A stretch of 48,937 nt of DNA from a virus. The DNA lies in IMG/VR virus record IMGVR_UViG_3300027712_001670, positions 1-48,937 of that record; one strand, given 5' to 3'. Of the stretch, positions 8,857-17,977 are shown piece after piece (the stretch's first letter is position 1; each line of letters begins with the position of its first letter). The notes under the pieces were generated by a model. The model ran no database searches, was not told the DNA's origin, and saw nothing but the letters and a program-made list of their open reading frames with translations. The translations under genes and the position numbers were made by a program.

Positions 8857-10089
8857 ATGTCATATGATGCTAACTATTTACTAAAAGAAAGTAAAACATT
8901 CTGCATGTTTCCGTGGATGCATTTAAATGTAACTCCCAAAGGAGATATTTACCCCTGTTGTAGCAATGATTATACCGTACCGTTTGGTAATACCAAACAA
9001 TCCAGTCTTAAAGATGCATTTAATAATGATCAAATGAAACAGTTACGGCTAGATATGTTAGCCGATAAACCAAATAAAATATGTAATTTTTGTTATAAAC
9101 ACGAAGAAGCCGGCCCATATAGTTTCAGAAACTATAGTAAAGAACAATTTGGTAAACATTTTGATGAAATAGTTCCTACTACTCTTGCAGACGGTACCGT
9201 ACCTGAATTTAAAATGCACTATTTTGATATTAGATTTAGTAATATTTGCAATTTTAAATGTAGGACCTGTGGATCAGAATTTAGTAGCCAATGGGGAGCA
9301 GAAATGCGAGCCAATTATGATCCAAAACATCCTATAGTGATTCACGCGGATGAAAAGGGCAACTTATTAAGAGAAGTATTAGATCAAGTGGAACATATTG
9401 ATTTAGCGTATTTTGCAGGAGGAGAACCTACTTTAACAGAAGAACACTATATTATGTTAGAGGAAATGATTCGAAAAAATCGTACAGATATAGTATTGCG
9501 GTATAATACAAACGCTAGTAATATTAAGTTCAAAGATTATGATTTACTAGATATGTGGAAACATTTTAAAAGGATTGAGTTAAGCTGTAGTATAGATCAT
9601 TACGGAGATCGAGCAGAATGGCTGCGGCACGGGACTGATTGGGGATTAGTAGAAAGCAATTTATTAAAATTCAGAGAATTGGATTATGTTTTATTTCAGT
9701 TAAACACTGTTTTTTCATTATTTAACTATTTGACTATAGGAGAATTTTATTCGTATTTGAAGGATAAGGGTTTAGTACGCACTAATGATTGGTATAATAG
9801 CTTGTATTTAGCAGTACATCCAAGCTATTATAGCGGTAAAAGTTTACCTAAAGAATTAAAAATAGAGGCTGAAAGTAAAGCACTAGTTTGGGCAGATCAA
9901 CATCGTAATGACGGGACATCATTATCTCGTTTAGTAACAGATGCAGTTAATTTTGCAAAAGATTCTGACACTTGGGCTGAAAATAAAGAAACTTTTATGC
10001 TGCATACCGGTGCAGGAGACAAGCTAAGAGGAGAAAATTTTTGGAAAACGTTCCCTGAATTAAATAAATTACAGTGTTTGACGGAGTAA
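8857..10089 (+). CDS. Twitch-domain radical SAM protein
   Basis: A 410-residue protein with twitch cysteines Cys16, Cys34-Cys35, Cys76 and Cys79 around FCMFPWMHLNVTPKGD. The radical SAM C-x3-C-x2-C is at Cys131/135/138, with YFAGGEPTLTEEHY after it. Its closest relative in the window is the 7603 gene, so a recent tandem duplication is likely. The ATG follows the previous TAA without a gap. Cytoplasmic, oxygen-sensitive enzyme; reaction unknown. Confidence 0.87.
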   Translation: MSYDANYLLKESKTFCMFPWMHLNVTPKGDIYPCCSNDYTVPFGNTKQSSLKDAFNNDQMKQLRLDMLADKPNKICNFCYKHEEAGPYSFRNYSKEQFGKHFDEIVPTTLADGTVPEFKMHYFDIRFSNICNFKCRTCGSEFSSQWGAEMRANYDPKHPIVIHADEKGNLLREVLDQVEHIDLAYFAGGEPTLTEEHYIMLEEMIRKNRTDIVLRYNTNASNIKFKDYDLLDMWKHFKRIELSCSIDHYGDRAEWLRHGTDWGLVESNLLKFRELDYVLFQLNTVFSLFNYLTIGEFYSYLKDKGLVRTNDWYNSLYLAVHPSYYSGKSLPKELKIEAESKALVWADQHRNDGTSLSRLVTDAVNFAKDSDTWAENKETFMLHTGAGDKLRGENFWKTFPELNKLQCLTE

Positions 10090-10091
10090 AA

Positions 10092-11369
10092 ATGCAAGAT
10101 CCATTAGTAATAGAAAATTTAGTTAAATTTGGTAAACATTTTTGTGTATTACCTTGGGTTCATTTTCATTCGTGGCCAGACGGAAAAGTGATGCCATGCT
10201 GTGTTGCAGATAGTAATATGCCAGTGGCAAATCTCAATGATGGTGAATCTATCATTCAAATGATGAACAGTGAAGCTTATAAAGAAATTCGTTCAGCGAT
10301 GCTAATAGACGAACCAGTTGAAGCATGTAGACGGTGCTACGACTTAGAATTATTAGGCACATGGACTATGCGTAAAAGTCATAATAAACGTAGGGGACTT
10401 GAATATGTTAGTATGATATCAAATAATACTGACAATGATGGTACTATTTCTGACTTTGAGATGAAATATATGGATTTGCGCTTTAGTAATATGTGCAATA
10501 TGAAATGCCGCAGTTGTGGCCCAGGATGTAGTAGTCTTTGGGCACAGGAGTACATCGATAAAAAAGGTACTGCTGAATATGAAAAACATTTCAAAACTAC
10601 CAAAGTTGTGATTAATACCTCAGAAGAAATGAGTTTTATGAATAAATTGAAACCATATTTAAAAGATGTATTGGAAGTTTACTTTGCAGGCGGAGAAATT
10701 ATTATTACACCTGAACATTATGAATGTTTAGATTATTGGATTGAGAATGGATTGACCGATCAAGTTGAGCTAACGTATACTACTAATTTTAGTTCAATGA
10801 AGTTCAAAGATAAAGACTTGCTAGGATATTGGAAAAAATTCCCTCAATTAAAAATTTGGGCTAGTTTAGATGCACACGGGGATATTGCAGAAACTATTCG
10901 TAAAGGAACAGATTGGCAAAGAATTGTCAATAATATCAAAACATTAAAAGAACAACTTCCCCATGCTCAGTTTCAGATTACTCCGACCATTAGCATTTGG
11001 AATGTGTTTAGTTTTCCTGATTTTTTTGATTACTTAGTTAAAGAAAATTTAATTGATGTTAACACATCATCCCCTAGATTTAATTTAGCTACGTCTCCGT
11101 GGTACGCTAATATTATGATATTGCCTTCATCAATGAAGCGTGAATTAGTAGAAATATATAAAACATATGCAGCTAGATATGAAAATATTAATACTGAGTT
11201 GAGTCACGGATTTACGACCATAATTCAGAATTTAAGTGTGGGTGAAGAAAATAAAGGCGGTATACTTGAGTTTAAAAAATTCAACGATGAACTAGACACA
11301 TTTAGAAATGAAAAAATAGAAAATATTATTCCAAAATTTAAAGAGCTTTATCAATGGGCCGAAAGTTAA
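10092..11369 (+). CDS. Twitch-domain radical SAM protein with altered GGEP motif
   Basis: A 425-residue protein from the ATG at 10092. An in-frame GTG at 10074 would overlap the upstream gene, but the ATG has CGGAG 5 bases upstream and is preferred. Twitch cysteines are Cys18, Cys36-Cys37, Cys79 and Cys82; the radical SAM motif C-N-M-K-C-R-S-C is at Cys135/139/142. The SAM-contacting GGEP is GGEI here (VYFAGGEIIITPEHY), an unusual loss of the proline, though family members tolerate variation. The rest aligns with the two upstream paralogues (FKDKDLLGYWK). It overlaps the next radical SAM gene by 16 bases. Confidence 0.84.
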   Translation: MQDPLVIENLVKFGKHFCVLPWVHFHSWPDGKVMPCCVADSNMPVANLNDGESIIQMMNSEAYKEIRSAMLIDEPVEACRRCYDLELLGTWTMRKSHNKRRGLEYVSMISNNTDNDGTISDFEMKYMDLRFSNMCNMKCRSCGPGCSSLWAQEYIDKKGTAEYEKHFKTTKVVINTSEEMSFMNKLKPYLKDVLEVYFAGGEIIITPEHYECLDYWIENGLTDQVELTYTTNFSSMKFKDKDLLGYWKKFPQLKIWASLDAHGDIAETIRKGTDWQRIVNNIKTLKEQLPHAQFQITPTISIWNVFSFPDFFDYLVKENLIDVNTSSPRFNLATSPWYANIMILPSSMKRELVEIYKTYAARYENINTELSHGFTTIIQNLSVGEENKGGILEFKKFNDELDTFRNEKIENIIPKFKELYQWAES

Positions 11370-12331
11370 TCGCTATAGAGGCTCCGGAGCCCTATCTAGC
11401 AATTACTTGGCAAGTTAATAATTATTGTAACTTTAAATGTAGTTACTGTAACCCCGGTAATTGGGGAGGAACTGACATCAATGATGGAAATTTAGATTTA
11501 TATATTAATAATCTAGATACTATCATTAATCGATATAGAGAGATAGGTTATAAAAATTTTAAATTTTTCTTTAGCGGGGGAGAACCCACAGCATGGAGAA
11601 ATTTTATTCCAATTTGTGAATGGTTGTATAAAGAACTTCCGCATGCCACTTTAGCAGTTAATACGAACCTAAGTCGACCATTAAAATGGTGGGAAAAAAA
11701 TTATTATTTATTTGATGATGTTGTTGCTAGTTTTCATGTTGAATTTGCTGATAAAAACCGTTACAAAGAAAACAGCATATTTTTATGTGATAAAGTAAAT
11801 TATTTGGCTACTAAAATGCTACTTCATGAAGAAAGATTTTGGGAAGTGGTGGAATTCGGTAAACATTTAAAAACCGTGATGCCAAATTATTTTATTGAAT
11901 GGACTCCTCTTTTTGATGAGATGAGTGTGAACGCAGGACCGTGGACATATAAAGATCCTATAAAAATTCAATTTGTCAATGATTGTACCTCTGAGCACCA
12001 ACAAACTAAACCAAAGCCCGATAAACGGTCATATTTTAATGTAAGTTATAACAGATATGATGATTATCATTATGAAGTATGTAATAGTAATGAAGTTATT
12101 GTTGCTGGTAACAATTATTTCAGTGGATGGAATTGTAATGTAGGCGACGCTATTTTTATTAATCCAGTTGGGGGTGTAAGTTTAGCTAGCTGCGGTATGG
12201 GCGGACATGTTGGTCATATATTACAGGATATATCTCGTGTTGGCCCTAAACAAATTGTTTGTAAAAAGGAACACTGTCATTGTGGCACTGATATTATAAT
12301 ACCTAAATTTATAAAAAATGACTATACTTAA
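11354..12331 (+). CDS. Radical SAM protein with C-terminal SPASM-like cysteines
   Basis: A 325-residue enzyme of a different layout from the four before it. The radical SAM motif is right at the N-terminus (C-N-F-K-C-S-Y-C at Cys25/29/32) and GGEP is at 75-78 (FFFSGGEPTAW). The auxiliary-cluster cysteines are at the C-terminus: WNCN, ASCGMGGHVGH, IVCKKEHCHCG. This resembles SPASM-type enzymes, many of which modify ribosomally made peptides or dehydrogenate sugars. No precursor-peptide gene is evident next to it. It overlaps the upstream gene by 16 and the downstream one by 14 bases, closing a run of five radical SAM genes. Confidence 0.85.
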   Translation: MGRKLIAIEAPEPYLAITWQVNNYCNFKCSYCNPGNWGGTDINDGNLDLYINNLDTIINRYREIGYKNFKFFFSGGEPTAWRNFIPICEWLYKELPHATLAVNTNLSRPLKWWEKNYYLFDDVVASFHVEFADKNRYKENSIFLCDKVNYLATKMLLHEERFWEVVEFGKHLKTVMPNYFIEWTPLFDEMSVNAGPWTYKDPIKIQFVNDCTSEHQQTKPKPDKRSYFNVSYNRYDDYHYEVCNSNEVIVAGNNYFSGWNCNVGDAIFINPVGGVSLASCGMGGHVGHILQDISRVGPKQIVCKKEHCHCGTDIIIPKFIKNDYT

Positions 12332-13544
12332 TAGAAATTCGCATTTTAAAATTACTACTAGCATGGAATCGGTTGGTACTCCTCATTGGACTACACCTAC
12401 CATTGAAAAAATGACGAACAATATAATATTTGATGTATATGATTTTGATGAAAATAAAGATTATTGGTTTATTGAGATATATAACGGAAATGCATTCGAG
12501 TGTTATCCTATAGAAACCATTCTTCCTGAAGAAATATTGAGAAAAATTTACAATAAAGAAGTAATATTATTAATTTCAAATACCCATGAAACTTATCACA
12601 GTTGTATTACTGGAATTTATAGAGATATTATAGTCAGAGCTAATATACCCATAGAACAAATAATATTTTTGTCTGAGTCTATTGATATAATGGACGAAGT
12701 AGACATTGTAAGAAAAAAATTCAATTTAGAAAGAATAGCTGTAGAATGGATAAGAATATTCGAATTTAACGCAAAAAATGAGTTGTTACATACCTTTCTT
12801 AATCCACCGCTGACTCTTCAACATAAACATTATAATAAAAAGTTTTTAAGTTTTAATCGGCACATGTTAACTCACGGTAGATTACATCGCGGCTCATTAA
12901 TAGCATTATTGTGCGCTATGAATTTGTTAGATAAGGGATTTATCAGTGCAACAATGTCAGCCACCGGTGAAACATGGCATAATATATTAGATGAATTAAA
13001 AGTACATCATAGTGATAACGCAGAATTGATCAACCTAATACAGACCAGTGAACAAAAAATATTAAACATTGGTGAATTAACATTAGATATGGACAGAATT
13101 CTGTCAGAAAAACGAAATAACGCTAGCCTATGGCCTTCTATTTCTGATTTTTATGCAAATTCTTATTTTAGTGTGGTAACAGAAACAAATTGTTTTGCTA
13201 AAGGTATCATGCTCGGAGATCTGAGTCCGCCGGGAAGAGTTCTAAGTGAAAAAACATTTAAAACAATTGCTCTTAAACATCCTTTCATTGTTGTGGCTCG
13301 GGCTAATACCTTGAGTGCTTTAAAAGAAATAGGATACAGAACTTTTAGTTCATGGATAGACGAAAGTTATGACAATGAGTTAAATGAATCTGCTAGAATG
13401 TTAATGATAGTAAAAGAAATAAAAAAATTGTGCGAATTATCGCCCGATCAATTAGTTCATTTTTTAAATGATGCTAAAGAGATTTGTGAATATAATTTTC
13501 AAGTTTTGATGAGTAAAAATAAATGGACAATCAAATTAAACTAG
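12318..13544 (+). CDS. EK-domain protein (putative glycosyltransferase-like family)
   Basis: A 408-residue protein of a family that recurs five times in this window. The N-terminal half has WFIEIYNGNAFECYP and a hydrophobic VILLISNTHE strand. Residue ~172 onward (KFLSFNRHMLTHGRLHRGSL) starts the shared C-terminal domain, with SVVTET, then SEKTFK at Ser310-Glu311-Lys312, HPFIVVA, LKEIGYRTF and DESYD. The E-K-T-F/PF-x-V order recalls the donor-binding end of GT10 and exostosin-like glycosyltransferases, but I cannot confirm this without a profile search. The 16760 gene is its close full-length paralogue. It overlaps the upstream radical SAM gene by 14 bases and ends 11 bases before a convergent operon. 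Confidence 0.6.
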   Translation: MTILNRNSHFKITTSMESVGTPHWTTPTIEKMTNNIIFDVYDFDENKDYWFIEIYNGNAFECYPIETILPEEILRKIYNKEVILLISNTHETYHSCITGIYRDIIVRANIPIEQIIFLSESIDIMDEVDIVRKKFNLERIAVEWIRIFEFNAKNELLHTFLNPPLTLQHKHYNKKFLSFNRHMLTHGRLHRGSLIALLCAMNLLDKGFISATMSATGETWHNILDELKVHHSDNAELINLIQTSEQKILNIGELTLDMDRILSEKRNNASLWPSISDFYANSYFSVVTETNCFAKGIMLGDLSPPGRVLSEKTFKTIALKHPFIVVARANTLSALKEIGYRTFSSWIDESYDNELNESARMLMIVKEIKKLCELSPDQLVHFLNDAKEICEYNFQVLMSKNKWTIKLN

Positions 13545-13555
13545 TAAATATCAAC

Positions 13556-13903
13556 TTAACCATATTTCTTCATTTCTCTTACTGGATCATTTAATTTTTC
13601 TGCCATTTTATTTTTTAAATCGTACCGTTTATGCATTACATCTCTAACATGCAATGCTCTGCGTCCTATTTCAGCCAAATCATACATATTTTCAACTCTA
13701 AATTTTTTGAAATCATCTTCTAAATCCCATACTTCAGCATGGACTTGGTATAATTGATCTAATTCTTCTTGTATTAGTTGAAAGTCTATATCATGCAATT
13801 GTTCTGTGTAGAAGTCTAGTTCTTCTTTATTATTACCTAATTTTGCAAATTTTAATTTGGCAATACAATAACGGTCTACTAATTCTATTATTGGGAATTT
13901 CAT
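13556..13903 (-). CDS. DUF6165-like small helical protein
   Basis: A 115-residue, highly charged, helical protein starting MKFPIIELVDRYCIAKLKF. The order I-E-L-V-D-R, then long helices with LYQVHAEVWDLEDDFKKF, recalls the DUF6165 family often found in polysaccharide gene clusters; this is recognised by eye only. Last gene of the minus-strand operon, with a 4-base overlap with the SGNH gene. It ends tail to tail with the 12318 gene with 11 bases between stops and no visible terminator hairpin. Confidence 0.6.
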   Translation of the reverse strand: MKFPIIELVDRYCIAKLKFAKLGNNKEELDFYTEQLHDIDFQLIQEELDQLYQVHAEVWDLEDDFKKFRVENMYDLAEIGRRALHVRDVMHKRYDLKNKMAEKLNDPVREMKKYG

Positions 13904-14604
13904 AAGTTATCTTTAATTAAGTTTAAAATTTCAATCTGCTGCTGAGGTGAGGTATGATAATGAGCATCGCCGAAGAGATCAACATAATTCTGTTTATATG
14001 TGTCACCTGTAATACATTCATACCACGGAACTTCAGTAATTGGCATATTAAGTAAATCAATAACTAACATAGCAGGTATGTTACTTACATATAATTTATG
14101 TAATACTGCTCGCATACACCATAAATCAATTTTTCTTTTCATCATAGGTGAATACATATACATGAACCATTGTTTTATAGCATCATCCTTTTTTTTGGGA
14201 GCATGAATTTTAGGGAATTTTGTTATAATTGGCTCATGTAATAACGATACAAGATTCTCACTAATTAAGGACGGTGAAGTATTATTATTTAATATCTTAG
14301 GATAATATGATATGTCAAATAAGCTTGCACACCCATTTACATATCTATTATCGTTGTCTTCATCTGAAGTAGTACTTAATTCTATACGGTCAATGACCGT
14401 GGTCCCAAATAATATTAGATCAGGTTTATCTAATATGGCCTGTTCAATTTGCAGTGCAATTCCACCGTTACTCATTCCCCCGCGAGCATATGTCACAAGG
14501 TCATATCCTAATTCCCTAGCAAACAATTCTGAAAAATGTGTATTTTTATAATTATTATAATCCGGTGTCATCCAACTATCACCGCATACTATTAATTTTG
14601 GCAT
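13900..14604 (-). CDS. SGNH/GDSL-like hydrolase-family protein
   Basis: A 234-residue protein beginning MPKLIVCGDSWMTPDY. This member keeps the canonical G-D-S nucleophile block (Ser10). YARGGMSNGGI gives the oxyanion Gly/Asn block, and DLFGDAHYHTS near the end can provide the Asp/His pair. It has no signal peptide. It is more distant from the other three SGNH-type proteins in the window. It overlaps the methyltransferase gene by 13 bases and the DUF6165-like gene by 4, so all are co-translated. Role inferred: deacylation or acyl transfer on a glycan intermediate. Confidence 0.65.
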   Translation of the reverse strand: MPKLIVCGDSWMTPDYNNYKNTHFSELFARELGYDLVTYARGGMSNGGIALQIEQAILDKPDLILFGTTVIDRIELSTTSDEDNDNRYVNGCASLFDISYYPKILNNNTSPSLISENLVSLLHEPIITKFPKIHAPKKKDDAIKQWFMYMYSPMMKRKIDLWCMRAVLHKLYVSNIPAMLVIDLLNMPITEVPWYECITGDTYKQNYVDLFGDAHYHTSPQQQIEILNLIKDNL

Positions 14605-15800
14605 ATTTCTACCTTAGGAAAATATTTTAAAAAAACATCTTGTTCAATGTCACGCACAGTTTTGATTCTTTTGCTGATCTCTGTAAAAAAATTCCAAGCT
14701 AACGGCATAAACACAAGACGATCATTTGTATTATATTGTGTGATAGTATCAGGACCTTTTATAAGAATTTTTGTTCCCGGAGTATATAAATTATGTTTTA
14801 ATGGATTATCATCTATAATTAAATCTAACTCTACATCTAGAAAATTTAATAAGGTATTTCCTTTTGCAGCCGCACCGTAACCAATTATTTTATAGCCATT
14901 AAACTTGTAAGACTCTATAGTACGCTTTAACTCAGACATATTGGTTCTGACATTATGTTTCCATACAGTATAGGTATTAATGTCTAACAAAGACTCTTCA
15001 GTCTTTATTTTTTCGTCAATGACAGATGAAATATTATTGGCACTTAAAACGAATAGGTAACTATTACCATGAACAGGAGTTTTAATAACATTGATTAAGT
15101 GCAGCCCGGCTCGTTTGGTTAACTCATTCATACTATTAATATTAAAGAAATTAATATGCTCGTGGTATATAGTATCAAATTCATTATTCATGATCATGTC
15201 GGCTTGACTAGTTTGAATGAACAGTAGAGTGTGATCATCCATTAATTGTTTACAGGTTTCTAGAAATTCTAATGGATTGGGATTGTGTGCAAAAACGTTT
15301 TGAGCAATAATTGCATCAAACTCATACTTAATTTTACCTACTATATTAGGGCTAAAAAAATCGCATATTATGTCGTGTTTTAATGAACTGATGGGAAATA
15401 TGTTTTCTGCAGGGTCGATCCCAAATGTATTGAACCCTCTGATTTTAAATGAATCTAATTGAGTGCCGTCATTGCATCCAATATCTAAAATATTAGCTGT
15501 TTGCCGATTTAACTTGCTAATTACATAATTAGCAAACCATTCACTATAATCTTTTAATGTTTTACTAGTGCCGGTTACATATAAGTAATTTTTATAGATG
15601 GTCGATGGATCAACCGTATGAGTTAGTTGAAGATGATAACAACTTCTACATAGATTTACTGCTAGTGGGATTTTTTCTTCATATTCACTTTTAGTTCTCA
15701 GATAGCTATTAGCTAACGGTTGGATACCTAAATCAAGAGCCATTGACAAATTTTTACTGTCACACGCTAAACAATATTGGTTGTATTTTATATTATTCAT
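14592..15800 (-). CDS. Three-domain SAM-dependent sugar C-methyltransferase
   Basis: A 402-residue protein, the usual length for NDP-sugar C-methyltransferases. The N-terminal zinc-binding module has C-x-x-C pairs (Cys10/Cys13 and Cys51/Cys54) with DLGIQPLANSYL between them. The central SAM-binding domain starts ILDIGCNDGTQ and includes FNTFGIDPAENI and the YHEHINFF segment typical of the family. The C-terminal domain has GYGAAAKGNTLLNF and IDDNPLKHNLYTPG. Known relatives add a methyl group to C-3 of keto-deoxy sugars. It sits beside an epimerase/dehydratase with an 8-base overlap, which fits a nucleotide-sugar pathway. Cytoplasmic. Confidence 0.86.
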   Translation of the reverse strand: MNNIKYNQYCLACDSKNLSMALDLGIQPLANSYLRTKSEYEEKIPLAVNLCRSCYHLQLTHTVDPSTIYKNYLYVTGTSKTLKDYSEWFANYVISKLNRQTANILDIGCNDGTQLDSFKIRGFNTFGIDPAENIFPISSLKHDIICDFFSPNIVGKIKYEFDAIIAQNVFAHNPNPLEFLETCKQLMDDHTLLFIQTSQADMIMNNEFDTIYHEHINFFNINSMNELTKRAGLHLINVIKTPVHGNSYLFVLSANNISSVIDEKIKTEESLLDINTYTVWKHNVRTNMSELKRTIESYKFNGYKIIGYGAAAKGNTLLNFLDVELDLIIDDNPLKHNLYTPGTKILIKGPDTITQYNTNDRLVFMPLAWNFFTEISKRIKTVRDIEQDVFLKYFPKVEICQN

Positions 15801-16698
15801 ATTTAATAAACTGATTTCTATCGCTGAAGGTTGTTTGATCTATTTTAGAGATAATATCTGCAATAATTGAACCTATTGATTCTTTAAATTCAAAATTATA
15901 TGCTTGCTGAAATTTTTGAGTATTCATTATAAAGTCATAAACCCCTACGATATCGGGCTGAGTTTGGATGCTAGCTTTGGTGACTTGATTCACTGCACTA
16001 CTAATATTATTAACGGTGTCATAAAAGCTGGCTAAATTATATATACCAGGTTTTGGATTTTGTAATACTACATTGATCGCTCTGCTAATATCAGAAATTC
16101 CTAGTATTGGCCTTGTTATCTCTTTATTATTAATAAAAATAGTGCCCAATTCTAGAGATTTTTTAGTCATTTTATTAATCATTAAATCTTCTCGCATGTT
16201 CGGGCTCCAACCGTTAACGGTTCCAAACCTAAATCCAATAATATTATATCCATCTTTAATAAAACGCAATGAATAATTATCAAGGGTGTATTTGGTCAAA
16301 TCATAATTGTTTATAGGTTTAAAATTTAACTCGTCATTTTCATTGGTTTTTTTAGCGGTATTACCATATACACTGCCACTACTTGCATATATCAATGTTT
16401 GTTTTTTGTCTATTTTTGATACTAAGTTGACAAAATTATTTACATTGTTATTAAAGCTTACATTAATATCACCTTTGCACATGTTCACCGAACTGTGACC
16501 AGCAAGCAAAATAATAGCATCAAATTTATTTAGAAATTCCTTAGATAAGGAACGGTAATCCTGTACTGTACTGGTATTTAAATTTTTTTCAAACCAACAT
16601 AAATCTACACTTTGAATTTGATAAATATGCTGAAGATCGTGAATCAACCTAGAGCCAATATATCCGTTACCCCCCAATATTAACACCGTACTATTCAT
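15793..16698 (-). CDS. NAD-dependent epimerase/dehydratase (SDR family)
   Basis: A 301-residue extended short-chain dehydrogenase. The N-terminal Rossmann motif is GGNGYIG (residues 9-15), followed by LILGG/ILLAGHSSV, the catalytic YASSGSVYG serine block and the Y-x-x-x-K pair in NNYDLTKYTLDNY. The downstream FRFGTVNGWSP stretch matches the substrate loop of NDP-sugar epimerases and dehydratases. First gene of the minus-strand operon. Expected to act on an NDP-sugar together with the C-methyltransferase that follows. The exact reaction (epimerase, reductase or dehydratase) is not decidable. Confidence 0.85.
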   Translation of the reverse strand: MNSTVLILGGNGYIGSRLIHDLQHIYQIQSVDLCWFEKNLNTSTVQDYRSLSKEFLNKFDAIILLAGHSSVNMCKGDINVSFNNNVNNFVNLVSKIDKKQTLIYASSGSVYGNTAKKTNENDELNFKPINNYDLTKYTLDNYSLRFIKDGYNIIGFRFGTVNGWSPNMREDLMINKMTKKSLELGTIFINNKEITRPILGISDISRAINVVLQNPKPGIYNLASFYDTVNNISSAVNQVTKASIQTQPDIVGVYDFIMNTQKFQQAYNFEFKESIGSIIADIISKIDQTTFSDRNQFIKYE

Positions 16699-16704
16699 TA
16701 TAAT

Positions 16705-16738
16705 TTATTTATGTGTCTGCGCGGCAGACAATAAATAA
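16705..16738. promoter_or_regulatory. Symmetric palindrome with outward-facing late-promoter-like motifs
   Basis: The 61-base gap between divergent genes holds a near-perfect inverted repeat. TGTCTGC (16714-16720) and GCAGACA (16724-16730) flank a 3-base centre. Outside each arm is ATAAATAA, at 16731-16738 on the plus strand and at 16712-16705 on the minus strand, with one extra G on the left side. Each copy resembles the T4 late promoter box and points to its own operon. This suggests a divergent late promoter pair or a cruciform/operator element. Confidence 0.5.
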
Positions 16739-16759
16739 AGGTGCAACAGTAAAATTATT

Positions 16760-17977
16760 ATGGCTATTTTAAACAAAGATCAATTCCCCTACATAATGAC
16801 AACGCAGGCCGGTGTTACGGGTTATAACATTGTTGATTATAGAAAAAATACTTTCATGTGGCATATGCTAGATTGGAATGCTGATTCTAAGGATTATTGG
16901 TATTGCGAAATATTTCACGGCAATGCATTTGAAGTTTTTGATGTCAATGATATTATACCACCAGACATATTGTTTAAAATTAAAAATGATGGCAAGACTT
17001 TTTTATACATATGCAACTCCCATGAGGCTTTTTTAGATATCGTGGCGCCACTTTATAAATCATTGGTCATTGAAGAAAAAATACCTGCAGGTAAGATTAT
17101 AATTGCTAATGAAGCAGCGGATCTTAATATTGAAGTAAAAAAATATGCTGATTTCATGAATTTAGAATATTTTAATGTACATTGGATTACTGTATTTCAA
17201 GCTGCTACAAGTATTACTACGAATAATTTAATAAGTAACTTGCGACCCTTACAGACGTTAGATAGTAATCGTACATATACCAAACGATTTTTAAATTTCA
17301 ACCGCAGGTGGCGACTACATAGGCCAACCTTAGTGGCTCTTATGAAAGCTTATAATATATTGGATAAGGGATTGGTCAGTTTAGGGGACTGCGACGACAA
17401 ATCTAATTGGGTTAAAATATATCCATGGCTAAAAGAGTATGTGTCACCTAATTCAGAATTATTAAGTGCTATTGAGTCTGTAGAAAATGAAATGCTTGAA
17501 TTGCCCCCACTTTATTTAGATACTACTAATTTAATTGAAAATCAAGCTATAATGAACCTTTCTTCTGCTTACTTATATAACGAATCATTGATAAGCGTTA
17601 TTAGTGAAACTACCTTTTATACTACCGGTAGAGCTTTTAATCCTGCTAGATTTTTAAGTGAAAAAACTTTTAAACCGGTTGGATATGGTCATCCTTTTAT
17701 TATGGTCAGTGTGCCTAAATCATTAGAATTGTTTAGGGAATTAGGATATAAGACGTTTCATCCATATATAGATGAATCCTACGATTTAGAATTAGATGAC
17801 TACAAAAGAATGTTAAAAATAATAAAAGAAATAAAAAGAATTTGTGATATGACCGAAGATGAAGTAAAAGAATTTATTAAATGTGTTAAACCTATTGTCG
17901 AGTTTAACCAAGAATTACTGTTAAATAAAAATAAGGGCCGAGCTAGGTATAATAATTTTTTTAGGAAAACGCTATGA
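16760..17977 (+). CDS. EK-domain protein (putative glycosyltransferase-like family)
   Basis: A 405-residue full-length paralogue of the 12318 gene. Shared landmarks in order: YWYCEIFHGNAFEVF, FLYICNSHEAF, RFLNFNRRWRLHRPTL, SVISET, SEKTFK at Ser300-Glu301-Lys302, HPFIMVS, FRELGYKTF, DESYD and the helical tail ending VEFNQELLLNKN. The conserved Arg/His block (RRWRLHR) and Glu-Lys block are candidates for a nucleotide-sugar phosphate site, by analogy with GT-B enzymes. It is the first gene right of the divergent palindrome and overlaps the SGNH gene by 4 bases. Function inferred, substrate unknown. Confidence 0.6.
   Translation: MAILNKDQFPYIMTTQAGVTGYNIVDYRKNTFMWHMLDWNADSKDYWYCEIFHGNAFEVFDVNDIIPPDILFKIKNDGKTFLYICNSHEAFLDIVAPLYKSLVIEEKIPAGKIIIANEAADLNIEVKKYADFMNLEYFNVHWITVFQAATSITTNNLISNLRPLQTLDSNRTYTKRFLNFNRRWRLHRPTLVALMKAYNILDKGLVSLGDCDDKSNWVKIYPWLKEYVSPNSELLSAIESVENEMLELPPLYLDTTNLIENQAIMNLSSAYLYNESLISVISETTFYTTGRAFNPARFLSEKTFKPVGYGHPFIMVSVPKSLELFRELGYKTFHPYIDESYDLELDDYKRMLKIIKEIKRICDMTEDEVKEFIKCVKPIVEFNQELLLNKNKGRARYNNFFRKTL

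Noticed and set aside
10074-10091. GTG start at 10074 for the fourth radical SAM gene
   Set aside because: It lies inside the upstream gene; the ATG at 10092 has CGGAG at the right distance and matches the paralogues' N-termini.
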